Shown: in pieces, positions 1-11,100 of the stretch | Layout of the letters: the number at the start of each line of letters is the position of its first letter | How positions within the stretch are numbered: position 1 is the first letter of the stretch | NCBI GenBank assembly: GCA_014529385.2 | Contig: CM043958.1 | Span: 82,143,525 to 82,207,524 of the forward strand | Source: Adiantum capillus-veneris | Lineage: Eukaryota; Streptophyta; Polypodiopsida; Polypodiales; Pteridaceae | Direction of reading: 5' to 3' | DNA length: 64,000 nucleotides | Program-made: the position numbers and the translations under genes | Notes under the pieces: model-generated | Told to the model about the DNA's origin: nothing | What the model saw: the letters and a program-made list of their open reading frames with translations, nothing else | Databases searched by the model: none

Positions 1-883
1 AGCTGCGGGTAAACCTGTCCTGCACCTGTACTGTCTCTCACTGTCCATTCACTGTCCTGTAAGCATAGACTGCGACAATGCCTCAACGGCAGTAAAGCAA
101 AGATGCAATCCCAACTGTCTAACTCACAGTCAATACATCCTAGCTGCCTATCTAAGGGTGTTCGAGGGATCGCTCCAAGACCTGTATCACGGAAAGGATC
201 TCAACATTCGAGAATCCCCTAGCTCAATAAAACCTCACTCGACCCTCAACAAAGGCTGCAGTAAATCTGACAGTACATAGACTTCCCACAAAGTCATACA
301 TACACAAATTTCCCACTGTATGCTGTAACCGCTGCGGCGGTTGTTTGCTGCGTGACTCACAGCCAGCAAACCGTCAACAGACATACATCATCTCTGACAA
401 TACATCCCATGTGGAAGTACCTGCAATGTCAGGATGAAATTTGGAATATCAAGCAGCAAACACAAGCTACTTGATGAACTAGTGGATATCGCCTACAGTC
501 TGTGTGTAGATGCGCCCGTGTCGTATGTGACACGCCTCCAAGAACTGTGAGCCGTCCTTCGATGTGTAGACAGCCACAAATCAACACTCTGGGAGTGTCG
601 ATATCCTCAGCACCTGCAGTCGTAGGCCGAAAATCCCAAATTTGCAGAGTCGGATCTGCACCCGTCGAGACCACGTAGTCGAAAATGGCCTGCGCAGACC
701 TTTGTTGAAGCCGAACGGTGGCCGAGATGACCTCAGAATGAAATTCTGACAACACCAAGCCCCTTGGGCTTTCCCACGAGATTTGGGGCCGTGTCTTCGC
801 TTGTCAAATTTCACTCCAATCTGAGCTGGTGACTCTAGCCTCCTGCAGTGCTGCCCCGAGCCTCGATCTGCTCTGATACCAAT
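1..883 (-). mobile_element. Copia-0, 5' leader of a minus-strand copia element (rest lies outside the window)
   Basis: Read on the minus strand, this is the untranslated leader after the 5' LTR at 884-1075. A primer binding site complementary to the 3' end of initiator methionine tRNA (TGGTATCAGAGC) lies at about 870-881, right next to the LTR. Further in, the leader shares a conserved block (327-371 here) with the leader of the copia element at 7107-8172, which supports the assignment. No gag reading frame is visible before the window edge, so the leader is at least 0.88 kb long. Minus-strand open frames at 429-1078 run through leader and LTR and look fortuitous. Confidence 0.75.
327..371 (-). 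promoter_or_regulatory. Paired hairpins in the Copia-0 leader
   Basis: Two adjacent inverted repeats: GTTTGCTG/CAGCAAAC (343-350 and 364-371) around a 13-nt loop containing GTGACTCAC, and AACCG/CGGTT (327-331 and 338-342) around a 6-nt loop. The same two-hairpin layout is present in the other copia leader at 7564-7610 with different stem bases. Inference: a conserved RNA element of the genomic transcript, perhaps for dimerisation or packaging. Confidence 0.6.
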
Positions 884-1075
884 TGAAGGAGTACGAGCGG
901 AAGTGCGATGCGAGAGAGAGTGCGAGAAGAAGAGCACGACGATATGGTGAACTCGCTCTACTGTAATGTGTAGAGCATAGTGAGTTCTTATTAGGTTTTT
1001 ACAAAAGAATATGTGTACATACCTGGCGGCCCGCCCACTTACCTGGGCGACCACATTGGGCTTTATACCCCAACA
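884..1075 (-). repeat. 5' LTR of Copia-0 (192 bp)
   Basis: On the minus strand the LTR starts TGTTGGGGTATAAAGCCC (1075 downward) and ends CTTCA just before the primer binding site, giving TG...CA ends. Its start resembles the LTR starts at 6894 and 62168 (TGTTGGG, four or so variable bases, AAGCCC). The LTR abuts a chromovirus reverse transcriptase at 1076, so the element inserted into that gene just after its catalytic YxDD region. Confidence 0.8.
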
Positions 1076-3338
1076 CATCTACTCCAAGTCTTTGGAGGAA
1101 CATAAGCAACATCTCCAAGTGATTTTTCAAGCCTTGAGGAAGAACAAACTTTTTCTCAACCAAAAGAAAAGTGAATTCTTCCTTCGAGAGATTCAATATC
1201 TAGGTCATATTATCTCTCACGATGGTATTCGTATGGATCCATCAAAGTTAGAGGTAATAAAATCATGGCCTAACCCAAGGAATCTACATGAGCTAAGAAG
1301 CTTTATTGGTATGTGTGCATACTATAGACGCTTAATAGCAAAATTCTCTCAAGTAGCAGGACCACTACACGACTTAACAAAGAAGAACGTTAAGTTTGTA
1401 TGGACTGCTAAGGAGCAAAATACTTTTGAAAAACTCAAAGAGAAGCTTACTTCCCAACCAGTCCTCGTGCTTCCGGATCTCTCAAAGCCATTTGAGGTCC
1501 AATGTGATGCGTGTGGTGATTTCCTTGGAGCGGTTTTGCTTCAAGAAGGGCATGCCATAGCATATGAGAACCGAAGGCTAAATAGTGATGAACGAGTCTT
1601 GGGCATTTATGAGAAAGAGCTTTTAGCTGTTCTACATGCCCTAAACACATGGAAGCACTACCTATTGGGGACTCCATTTATCCTACGAACCGACCACCAA
1701 AGTCTCAAGTATTTCATGACGCAAACCAAGCTTTCCGACAAACAAATGAGGTGGGCAAATTTTCTTTCGCAATTTAATTTCCATATTGCTCACATAGCTG
1801 GTAAGTACAATCAAGTTGCCGATGCACTTTCACGACGACCAAAAGTTAATGCGGTGTCTATAGCTACTCACAATGATCTATCCTCTATGATAGATGAGTA
1901 TGCTACTGACCCTGACTTTAGAGATATAATGTCAGCCCTTGCTTTGGGGAAGAAAGAGGAACCATTCACCTTGCAGGATGGTTATCTTCTCCACGGCAAT
2001 AGGCTATGTGTTATCCATTCCCTTCGTGAGAAGGTTATGTATGAATCCCATGCTCCTCCATATGCAGGGCATAGAGGTATTCAACCTACTCTCCGAGGAG
2101 TAGAGACGTATTTCTATTGGCCTACCATGAAAGTGGACATACAAGAGTATGTTTCAAAATGTGTAGTATGCCAAAAGACCAAGTATGATAGAGGGAAGCA
2201 ACCTGGATTACTCCAGCCATTGCCTATTCCAAATTCACCATGGGAGAGTATATCCATGGATTTCATCTTTGGATTACCCAAGCCTATCCATGGGAATACA
2301 GGAATATGGACAATAGTCGACAGGTTTAGCAAGCAAGCACATTTTATTCCTGTCAAAAAGACTATTAAGGCACATCAAATGGCAACTCTCTTCATATCTC
2401 AGATTTTCAAGCACCATGGATTACCCACATCCATCGTGTCAGATAGAGATCCTAGAATGACCAGTAATTTCTGGAAAGGTCTCTTTGAAAATCTAGGAAC
2501 AAGATTGAATTTCTCCTCGGCCTATCACCCACAAACGGATGGCCAAAGTGAGACAGCCAATCTTACGATACTCGATCTACTCAAGACTTATGTTATCGAA
2601 GTAGATCAACGCTCACAATGGGAAAAGTATTTACCTCTAGTAGAGTATGCCTACAATAATACTGTTCATACTTCTACGGAGAAAGCACCTTTCGAGATCA
2701 TAGAGGGAAGACCTAAAAGTCCCTTGCTACTCAAAGTACATGGGAAGATCTTCGCCGCCAATGAGTATAGCCGTGACCTACAAGAATCTTTTCAAAAGAT
2801 TAGGGAGGCTATAGCCATCTCTCGACAAAGACAAAAAGCTGTTGCTGATAAGCACAGAAGAGCCTTAATGTTCAAAGAAAATGATTGGGTCTTACTCAAG
2901 TTTCCTAAGGCTCGATTAAGGTAAACGACGGGCAAAAATCCTACGGGCCATCAAAAGTATTATGCTAAACTAGCAAAAAGATACTATGGTCCTTTCCAAA
3001 TCTTGAAGCCCATCAATGAGACGGCTTATCAACTCAAGTTTCCCAACCATTGGCTTATACACAATGCCTTTCATGTAAGCCTACTTAAGCCCTACAAAGG
3101 AGAGCCACCAACTGAACCGATTGTTGAAGACCCTCCCGAAGTTGAAGACCAAGAAGAGGTGCTACAACCCGAAGCTGTCCTTCGGCATGAAGACAAGGTA
3201 CTACGACATGGTAAGATAATCCGACGGTATCTTATTAAGTTCAAAAATTATCCTTTTGAAGATGCTAGATGGATGCAAGGAGTACAACTTAAGGATAGTA
3301 TGAACCTTGTCAATGTTTACAATGCTACATTAGAGTAA
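1076..3338 (+). pseudogene. Chromovirus (Ty3/gypsy) pol: partial reverse transcriptase, RNase H, integrase, chromodomain
   Basis: The reading frame begins inside reverse transcriptase (IYSKSLEEHKQHL, which follows the YxDD box) because Copia-0 inserted there. It continues through RNase H (FEVQCDACGDFLGAVLLQ near 1495; RTDHQSLKYF near 1690), an integrase zinc finger (GHRG ... CVVCQK near 2070-2180), the integrase catalytic core (SMDFIFGLPKP, SDRDPRMTS, DGQSETAN) and a C-terminal chromodomain-like segment at about 3180-3300 (HGKIIRRYLIKFKNYP). One in-frame TAA at 2922-2924 separates integrase from the last 138 codons; the frame is otherwise open. The chromodomain and long LTR fit the Del/Tekay group of plant chromoviruses. 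It is 5' truncated and not functional. Confidence 0.92.
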
Positions 3339-3698
3339 GCAAATGTACAAATTTCTTTTAAATGACTCATGTTTTTGTCTTATAAGAGTAGTCCTCTTTT
3401 TAATTGTGCACAAATTTAACTAGTATGCATGCTTAGAATCATGTTTGTGATGACGACGTCTTTCAAACACCAAGTAGAATTTGTCACTCTACTTTGGGAG
3501 AATGAAATGGACTAAAGAGCAGACATGCTTGCGGCAGATATGTCTCCTAAGCACCAAATGGATTAGTCATCCATCTTGGAAAGATGTCGTAGGGTAAAAA
3601 AGAGATCCTCTACCCGCTAAGTACGATTGACTAATGACTAAGGCTTTATCTCTTCTACCTCATAGTCGAGGACGACTATGATTTCAAGAGAGAGATAA
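3339..3698 (+). other. Chromovirus 3' untranslated region with polypurine tract
   Basis: Noncoding sequence between the chromodomain stop and the LTR. It ends in a purine run (AAGAGAGAGATAA, 3686-3698) directly before the TG of the LTR, which is where the plus-strand primer of an LTR element lies. Confidence 0.65.
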
Positions 3699-4261
3699 TG
3701 TCATAAAATCTAATATCTAACCAACCCAAATGATTTTCTTATATTAAATTGATCACTTAATGTGGGAGAATAAACGGGAACAAGTGTTAAGATATAGATA
3801 TGTGCTTATAGATCTATCTCAACACGGGGCCAATAGTAAAGGGACCCAAATGGGAGATGGTCTATCAAGAGCAAGGCTAACCAATGGAGCATAAGACCTT
3901 AGGGTTAGCTTCATTGAAGACCTCCAATAATGTGTGTAAAAGTCCTTTGACCTTAGGTAAGCTAGGGCTGAGCTTGAGGTGGGAACCCGGCCCAAACTCG
4001 ATGTGCTTGTCGTGCTTGTCCTGCTTAAGGTGCTTGTCATGCTTGAGGTGCTTGACTAGCTGCATGCTTGAGGTGCTTGACTTGGTGCATGATTAAGGTG
4101 CTTGAGGTGCCTTGAGAAGCTTGCCTGAGATGCTTGTGGGAACACCCCCTACTTCAAGTGCTTAGTCATGCTTGATGACTAAGGGGCTTGCTCATCCAAA
4201 GTCAAAAAGATCCCTACAAGGAGGGGGGCGAGCCTACAAGGCGGGGGGGGGGATGAGAGAG

Positions 4262-4324
<63 letters not shown>

Positions 4325-5345
4325 GGGAAGCCCCAGCTTGAAGAGGCAGCAAGGACACTTGTCAAGTTCCTCCTCATGTTACTCTCATGGTGTGCCTGAA
4401 ACCTATTGGTTGGCCACCCAAGGGGTCCAATGATAATAAAGGATATTTAATTAATTGATTTTGCATTTATCAAGTCCTCTCTCTCAAAGGGGAAAGGGGG
4501 ACACTTGTCCCAAGGCTATCCCTGTTGCTTGTAATGGCTCCTGCTTGTGATTGGCTAGGCCTGGAGGGGTCCAATGAGCTTCAAGCATGAGCTACAAGGG
4601 GGGGTCGACCCAAGCAAGCTAGGGGGGTGCTTAGGAGGTATACTCACCCACACACTCACAAACACTCTCATTGTGTACTATGCAAAGTGCAAGAGCTCCC
4701 TCTCTTTCTCCAAGCAAGTAGAGGTTGAGAGCCTACACCAACACTCTTGGCTGTGGAGTGCAAATCCATCCAAGAGCCATGCTTTAATGCTTGAGCTTGC
4801 CATCTATTTCTTCTTCATTACTATGCTATTATGTATGCTAGCACAAGAGTTATGATAAGTGAGGAACTAGCTCTTTCTCGTATGAAATGTTTCTTCTTCC
4901 TCTTCCCTACCCTCATTTCCTGCTAGCTCTCTCCACCTTCGAAGGTGTTTGAGGTCTTGGGACTGAGGCTTGGTATAGTTAAAGCTTTCTTCAAGTTTAG
5001 GTTATGCTATGATGGTGATGCATGAAGCTTTCCATCTTCATTGCTTCACCTAGGTCACAAGGAACACAAAGAATGTATCGTAACAAGTCTCTCTTTATGG
5101 GAGAAATCATAATACAAATGCCTATTGGAGGGGGGACCGGCTCCACATAAATCCGGTCCTCAACTGTTGTCATGTTCTCTAAATTCTCTCTCTTGCAAAA
5201 GTATTGTCTATGCCAAGTTAAGTAATTGCTATGATTATGTTGCTATCTTCGATTATGTCAACCCGCTATGCTCACAAAATCATTTCTTGAAAGTACTCTC
5301 ATTAAATTCCGCTACTCTCAAATTGAATAGGCAAATTCCATTACA
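3699..5345 (+). repeat. Chromovirus LTR (about 1647 bp)
   Basis: Starts TGTCATAAAATCTAATATC right after a purine tract and ends ATTACA right before a primer binding site. Both a polypurine tract upstream and a primer binding site downstream are present, so this one LTR serves as 3' LTR of the pol to its left and 5' LTR of the gag to its right. It contains degenerate tandem units of the type TGCTTGAGGTGCTTG at about 4000-4150 and a (CA)n tract at 4265-4322. The length suits Del/Tekay chromoviruses. Confidence 0.75.
4259..4322 (+). repeat. (GC)n/(CA)n compound microsatellite inside the LTR
   Basis: A short GC alternation followed by about 28 CA dinucleotides. Confidence 0.95.
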
Positions 5346-5346
5346 T

Positions 5347-5358
5347 TGGTATCAGAGC
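5347..5358 (+). promoter_or_regulatory. Primer binding site of the chromovirus
   Basis: TGGTATCAGAGC, complementary to the 3' end of plant initiator methionine tRNA, one base after the LTR end. It marks the start of the internal region leading to gag at 5760. Confidence 0.85.
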
Positions 5359-5759
5359 ATTTGGTTTATCTTTTCTTGCTTAAGAAGAGAGGTCCTTAAG
5401 TAGCCTATAAATGGTTGATGTTGTTACTTATAATAGAGTAAGTGGAACTGGGATCTAATATCGGTTTTGTTAAGCCCACTATGTGGGGGATGGTGCACAC
5501 CTCGGGAGCTTTGGACTTAATAATGGAGTCATTTTAGACTTGCCTACGGCTTTACCATTATTGAGCCATAAGAAGTCCGAAAGGAGCTAGCCCTTGGCAA
5601 CTCTGCTATGTTAGACCTACTCCTCTACTCTCTATAATTAACCACTTTGAGCCGTGGGTGTAGATACTTAAGAGCCGATTTTCAAAGGCTAAGAGGAGTA
5701 GCAACTAAGGTTTTGTATTGCCAAAGCATACACTAAGTATAAACATAAATTTTGTTAAC

Positions 5760-6558
5760 ATGGCTGACAATAATCAAGAGAGTAGAATGAACATTGATAG
5801 CTTTGATTTTGCACATGAAGGTGCTAATGATTATGCTCCCATGTTTGTGAATTATCTCGTAGCTAGGTTGCAGCAAGCTATGGGCAACCCTGCTTTGCAA
5901 GCCGAAGTTACTCAACAACTTCGTGCTTATGGAATTTCCCTTCCTCTCCCAGAGGAGAGAGAGCTTAGGAGGCCTCTTGAAGAGACCCCCAAAAGAAGAC
6001 TCTCTCCCATTCGAGAGGAGGAATCCAAAGAGAAAGAAAGCAATGAAAGTCTAAGTTCTTCTGAAGAGGTGGCTCCACGAAGACGGCGGTCTAGACGATC
6101 GCCTACTCCTCCCAAGAGGAAAAGAGCAACCTATAGTCCTTCTCCTCATCACTCTGAAAGGCAAGAGAGGAAACAAAGGAAGAAAAGGGCTAGGAAGAGG
6201 TCACCCTCTTCTCCTTCTTCTTCACCTTCCTCCTCTTCCGATGAAAGTTATGGCTATTCTCCTAGAGAATACAAGAGGGGAGGACATCGCAAATCATTTC
6301 CTGCATGGCGAAGGTCACAAAAGCTAAAGAAGTTCAAGGAGGGAGGAAAGAGTATCTCTTTTCTCACCTATGATGGCACCTTTGGTGCTACCAACAAAGT
6401 GTTGGCCTTCATCCAACAATTTGATGCGGCCTTTGGGGACGAGGGCTTCATAGAGTACGCCAAGCTACGCCATGTAGCTATGTACTTCCAAAAATCAGCT
6501 CGTCAATGGTGGGCTAGCCTTCGTGGCAATGGAGAAGCCCCAAAGACATGGAAAACTC

Positions 6559-6560
<2 letters not shown>
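5760..6560 (+). pseudogene. Chromovirus gag, 3' truncated, with an Arg/Ser-rich domain
   Basis: ATG at 5760 (MADNNQESRMNIDSFDF), about 400 bp after the primer binding site. Residues about 75-190 are dominated by arginine, serine, proline and lysine (for example RRRRSRRSPTPPKRKR and KRSPSSPSSSPSSSSDE), unlike an ordinary Gag N-terminus. From about residue 200 a retrotransposon Gag core begins (ISFLTYDGTFGATNK ... ARQWWASLRG ... KTWKTL). The frame then enters a (GA)n tract at 6561, the 3' tail of an inserted LINE, so the rest of capsid, the zinc knuckle and protease are missing. The upstream open codons from 5718 are leader sequence. It probably belongs to the same family as the pol at 1076-3338, separated from it by the shared LTR. 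Confidence 0.85.

Positions 6561-6620
<60 letters not shown>
6561..6620 (+). repeat. (GA)n tract, 3' tail of LINE-1 (and possibly remains of an older tail)
   Basis: Thirty uninterrupted AG units followed by TAATGAAATGTTATATTAA, the signature that follows every (GA)n tract of this LINE family in the window. On the LINE's own strand it is a (CT)n tail. Confidence 0.9.
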
Positions 6621-6622
<2 letters not shown>

Positions 6623-6893
6623 ATGAAATGTTATATTAATGCCTTCAAAAGACCAAAATGACTTATGCGACCAAAAAAGTTATAAAGTGGTGAATCTGAT
6701 ACAATGTCTGAGTGCCAAAAATAAAAGAGATATTGAAAAAATGGGTACTATAGAATCCTAAACTGCTAGATGCGCACTAAGCAGCTAGCTGGAATTGTGT
6801 AGGATATGAGTAGGGGGGATGAAAGTAGTGAATGAGGACTGATACAACACAATGTGGGTGTATTCTCAAAAAGAGCTAAATCAGAGGAGATCT
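6621..6893 (-). mobile_element. LINE-1, 3' untranslated region (left part, split by Copia-1)
   Basis: Reading rightward from the tail, it aligns by eye with the other LINE 3' ends (AATGAAATGTTATATTAA ... CTTCAAAAGACC). A block near 6750 (GAATCCTAAACTG) is also seen in LINE-D near 37365. The element continues after the copia insertion at 12435. Confidence 0.8.
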
Positions 6894-7106
6894 TGTTGGG
6901 ATTAAAGCCCAAGTGGCCTCTTATGCGGATATGGCCGGCCGCCCGCCTAACTCACTTACCTCTAACTCTTTGTATATACTCACATATACTTTGTGAATAC
7001 TAAGGTATTGGGAGATAACCCTTCTTATAGTTCTCTGCGTACTGTACTGTGTAAGCTCACTGTGTGTGTGTGAGAGAGTCGACCCACGCTCCGCTCCGCG
7101 ACTTCA
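6894..7106 (+). repeat. 5' LTR of Copia-1
   Basis: TGTTGGGATTAAAGCCC at the start and GCGACTTCA at the end; near-identical to 12222-12434. It contains the palindromic stretch TATGGCCGGCCGCC. Confidence 0.93.
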
Positions 7107-7107
7107 A

Positions 7108-7120
7108 TTGGTATCGGAGC
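7108..7120 (+). promoter_or_regulatory. Primer binding site of Copia-1
   Basis: TGGTATCGGAGCC, one base after the 5' LTR, matching the 3' end of initiator methionine tRNA with one change (G for A at position 8). Confidence 0.8.
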
Positions 7121-7563
7121 CTTGGTTCAGTGCGGTTTTGCGCAATCGCGCGCGCGTGCACTTTTCCGGCAGATTCTGGATCCGGAGTTCGAAAATTCAC
7201 ACTCGGCGTTCCGGGAGCGTTTCCAATAGGTGACCTAAGGTTTTACCCCCCTTTCGAAGCCGTTTATGCCCTCAGAATTTCATTTTGAGCACTACAGCAG
7301 AAGATAGATTTCAGCCGCAAAGAAATCCGTCTTGTGTAGATTGGCAAGCAGGAGGTGGTCGACATCAATATCGGCATCGACATACATCACTTATTAGTCT
7401 TCAAAGCATCATCTATAGACCAGGTACACATATATATCATCAGATATATATATTGTAGTCTGCATTGCTACTTCTTGTGCTTGCCAGGTTCCAGGGGAGG
7501 TGTGGCCATACGACGGTTAGACACCACTGGCATGTATTGCAGATTGATGTACTGTGATTGTGG

Positions 7564-7610
7564 GTCTGCTAGTTGTGAGTCACGCTAGCAGACAGACCGT
7601 CGCAGCGGTC
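7564..7610 (+). promoter_or_regulatory. Paired hairpins in the Copia-1 leader
   Basis: Hairpin 1: GTCTGCTAG (7564-7572) and CTAGCAGAC (7585-7593), a perfect 9-bp stem with a 12-nt loop TTGTGAGTCACG. Hairpin 2: GACCG (7595-7599) and CGGTC (7606-7610), a 5-bp stem with loop TCGCAG. The Copia-0 leader (327-371) has the same arrangement and loop cores, but with different, still paired, stem bases. Confidence 0.65.
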
Positions 7611-8172
7611 ATAGGACAGTGATTGGTCTATTATAGGATGTATGCTAGTTCTGGGCAGTTTGCTGAGCCATCTGAGAGGGTCGTGTGTGAGGTTTTTTGA
7701 AGCCAAGCACTGGGGGCTAGGTTACCCAATGTGAGGTGGATTAGGTTGCTGGAGTTCCCCTCTACACGCATCCTCTTCGGCGACTTTTATCCCTTAGGAT
7801 ATATGACTTTGTGTAGACACTGGATTGCATCTTATGCGTCAGGCCGTTGAGGCATTGTTCAGGGTTCAGTCTTGAGACAGATACAGGTTCTGTCATCGCC
7901 CAGAGAGGAGACAGTGTATGCTTACAGGACAGCATATTACAGAGATTTTTTAGATTTATCACTGGTCAGCTATTTATGATTGTTTTTTGAGCTATCTTTT
8001 GGTTCCCAGAGCTCAGTTTACAGGGGAGACTCTGTCAAAAATTTTCAAAATATTGACAGTTCCTGAGGAGAGGTGTTCAGCTTGTTGATTACAGCTTGTT
8101 TACTGTGTACAGAGGCCAGTTTACAAGGGAAACTCTGCCGGATTTTTCTCAGAAGTAAGCAGTTTGGTAGAT

Positions 8173-11100
8173 ATGGCATCTTCTCAAAGTGAGACTCTTT
8201 ACAACATAAAGAAGCTGGATGGCACAAACTTTCCATTCTGGAAGAAGCAGATTTGGCAGGTTTTGGTGCAGAAAAAACAAGTGAAGCCACTGAAGCTCAA
8301 AGGGGAGAGACCAGAAGGTATGGCTGAAGATGAGTGGGAAGAGCTTGACGAGTTAGCTTGTTCCACAATCATGTTGACACTGGCAGAAAATGTTTACTTC
8401 AACGTAGCAGAAGAGACTACAGCGTATGGCGTATGGCAAAAGCTATGTGGTATGTACGAGAAACAAAGTGCTGCTTCTCAGATTTACTGGCTCAAGAAAT
8501 TGGTGGATTTGAAGATGAAGGAAGGGACAGCCATGTCAAATCATCTGAATGAATTTCACACAATTTTCAGCCAGTTAACAGCACAGGAGATAGTCTTTCC
8601 AGATTCAGTGAAGGCTATGTTTCTCTTAATCACTTTGCCAGACAGTTGGGATACTTTTCGTACAGCGTTAAGTAATTCTGTCGCGCCAGAAGGTCTTACA
8701 AGTGCCAATGTAGAAGGCAGCTTGCTCACAGAGGAAGTGAACAAGAAGAACATTGACAAAGGCAAAGGCAATAGTGCTTTGGTCGTTCGAGGGAGACAAC
8801 AGTTTAAAGAGAAGAAGGGTAAGAAGGCACAAAACCGAAGTAAGTCTCGTGATTCGAAGTCAAAGGATAACATAGAATGCTACCATTGTGGCAAGAAGGG
8901 TCACATGAAGCGAGACTGTACGAAGTGGAAACAAGAAAAAGGAAAAACAAAGAGTTCTGAGCAAGATGAAAAGAAGAGTTCAATGAAGATTGAAGAGGTG
9001 AATGTCACAGGATCTGGTTCAGACAGTGATTCTAGTATAGCAGCTGGTGACATCTTCCTTACAAGCAATCTTGATTCTGTTTTCTTGATTGCAGAGGATG
9101 GACATGCTATGAGTGATTGGATTATCGACTCAGGGGCATCTTTACATGTTTCTCCGCACAAAGAGTGGTTTACATCATATGTGGCTACTAAAGATTATGT
9201 CAGACTTGGCAATGAGCAGGTTTGTGACATACTTGGAGTGGGAGATGTGCAGTTGAAGTTTCAGAATGGCTCTTCTTTATGGCTCAAGAATGTCAGACAT
9301 GTTCCAGCAATCCGAAAAAGCTTGATTAGTACAGGGAAGTTGGATGATGCGGGTTATGTGACAGTTTTTGGGAACAGCGCTTGGAAGATCTCCAAAGGTT
9401 CGATGACTGTAGCACATGGCAGCAAGTCAGGAACTCTGTACACTTTACATGTTTCAGAGGTTAAAAACCATGTAATTAATGTGATTGAGCAGCCAAGTGT
9501 GTCACTGTGGCATCGTAGGTTGGGACATATGTCAAAAAGAGGAATGGAAATACTTTCTCATTATGGTTATTTGCCTGGCTTTTCATTTCAAGATTTCGAG
9601 TTTTGTGAGCATTGTGTTTATGGTAAGCAAACACAGGAACCGCACAGATCAAAGAGGAATCGTAGGGACGAACGGTTAGCTCTTGTACACAGTGATCTAT
9701 GCGGACCAATGCCTAGTTTGTCACTAGGGGGAGCAGCGTACTGTTGTACATTCATAGATGACTATTCTCGCAAAGTATGGGTTTACTTCTTGAAGCACAA
9801 GGATGAGGTGCTCAAGGTCTTTAAGACATTTTTGCAGCTGGTGGAGAATCAAAGTGGTCAGAAGCTGAAGTGCTTGAGAACTGACAATGGTGGAGAGTAC
9901 GTTTCCAAAGCTTTTCAAGACTTTTGTGAAGCAAAAGGGATTAAGCGGGAACTTACTGCATCATATAATCCTTCACAGAATGGGGTTGCAGAACGTATGA
10001 ATAGGACCATACAAGAGAAGGTCAGAAGCATGTTGTCAAATGCTGAGTTGCCTGATGGATTTTGGGCGGAAGCAGTGGCTACAGTAGTCCATTTGATCAA
10101 CAGGTCTCCTAGTAGGGTTCTGGATAAGAGTGCAGTGGCCGAGATGCTATGGACAGGCAAGGCACCTTCGTATAAGCATCTCAGAGTCTTTGGTTGTGAA
10201 GCTTATAGCCATATTCCTAAGGAGTTCAGAAATAAGTTAGAACCAAAGAGCAAGAAGTGTATATTTCTTGGCTACGGAGAATCGGGCGAGATGGGTTACC
10301 GGCTTTGGGATCCTGAGTCCAGAAAGCTTATTCGTAGCAATGATGTGCATTTCAATGAAGCCAAGTTTCACGCTAAGCTAGAGAAGACAGAGGAGATCAG
10401 AAGAGTTGTCTTCAAGGAAGATGGACCTAGTGCTAGCACATCAAGACAGCATGGTCAGGCTCAGGAACAGCCTATAGTGGCTAGAGAGGCAGAATCAGTT
10501 GTGGTGAGACGTTCTGAGCGTGTCTCCAAACCACCTGATCGTTATGTGCCATCTCTAAATTATGTCATGCTCACAGATTGCGGAGAACCATCTTGTTACA
10601 AGGAAGCATTACAAGTGGTTGACTCGAAAAAATGGCAGTTGGCCATGCAGTCAGAGATGACAGCTCTGCATAAAAACCAGACATGGAAGTTGGTTAAATT
10701 ACCACAGGGCAAAAAGGCTCTACCTTGTAAATGGGTTTACAGGTATAAGATCACCGCTCATGATAGTCAGCCAAAGTACAAAGCAAGGCTTGTTGCCAAG
10801 GGCTTAAGCAAGAACAAGGCATTGACTTTGATGAAGTCTTCTCTCCAGTGGTCAAGATGACTACATTGAGATGCTTTCTTGCATTGGTTGCTATATTGGA
10901 TTTGGTGTTGCACCAAATGGATGTCAAGACAGCGTTCTTGCATGTTGATTTAGATGTGGAAATTTACATGCAGCAGCAAGAAGGGTTTGTTGAGAAAGGC
11001 ATGGAACATTTGGTATGCCAGTTGTTAAAGAGTCTTTATGGCTTAAAACAATCACCGAGGGCATGGTACCATAAGTTCCACCAGTTTATGCTTTCTTAAG

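Noticed and set aside
429-1196. Minus-strand open frames over the Copia-0 leader and LTR
   Set aside because: They run through the LTR and primer site, have no domain, and overlap noncoding leader hairpins.
4172-4399. Plus-strand frame with a His/Thr repeat
   Set aside because: It is the (CA)n microsatellite of the LTR read as protein.
7064-7588. Small frames in the Copia-1 leader
   Set aside because: No similarity between the two copia leaders at protein level; conservation there is of hairpins.
8045-10160. Several antisense frames within Copia-1 gag-pol
   Set aside because: Shadows of a well-supported sense polyprotein.
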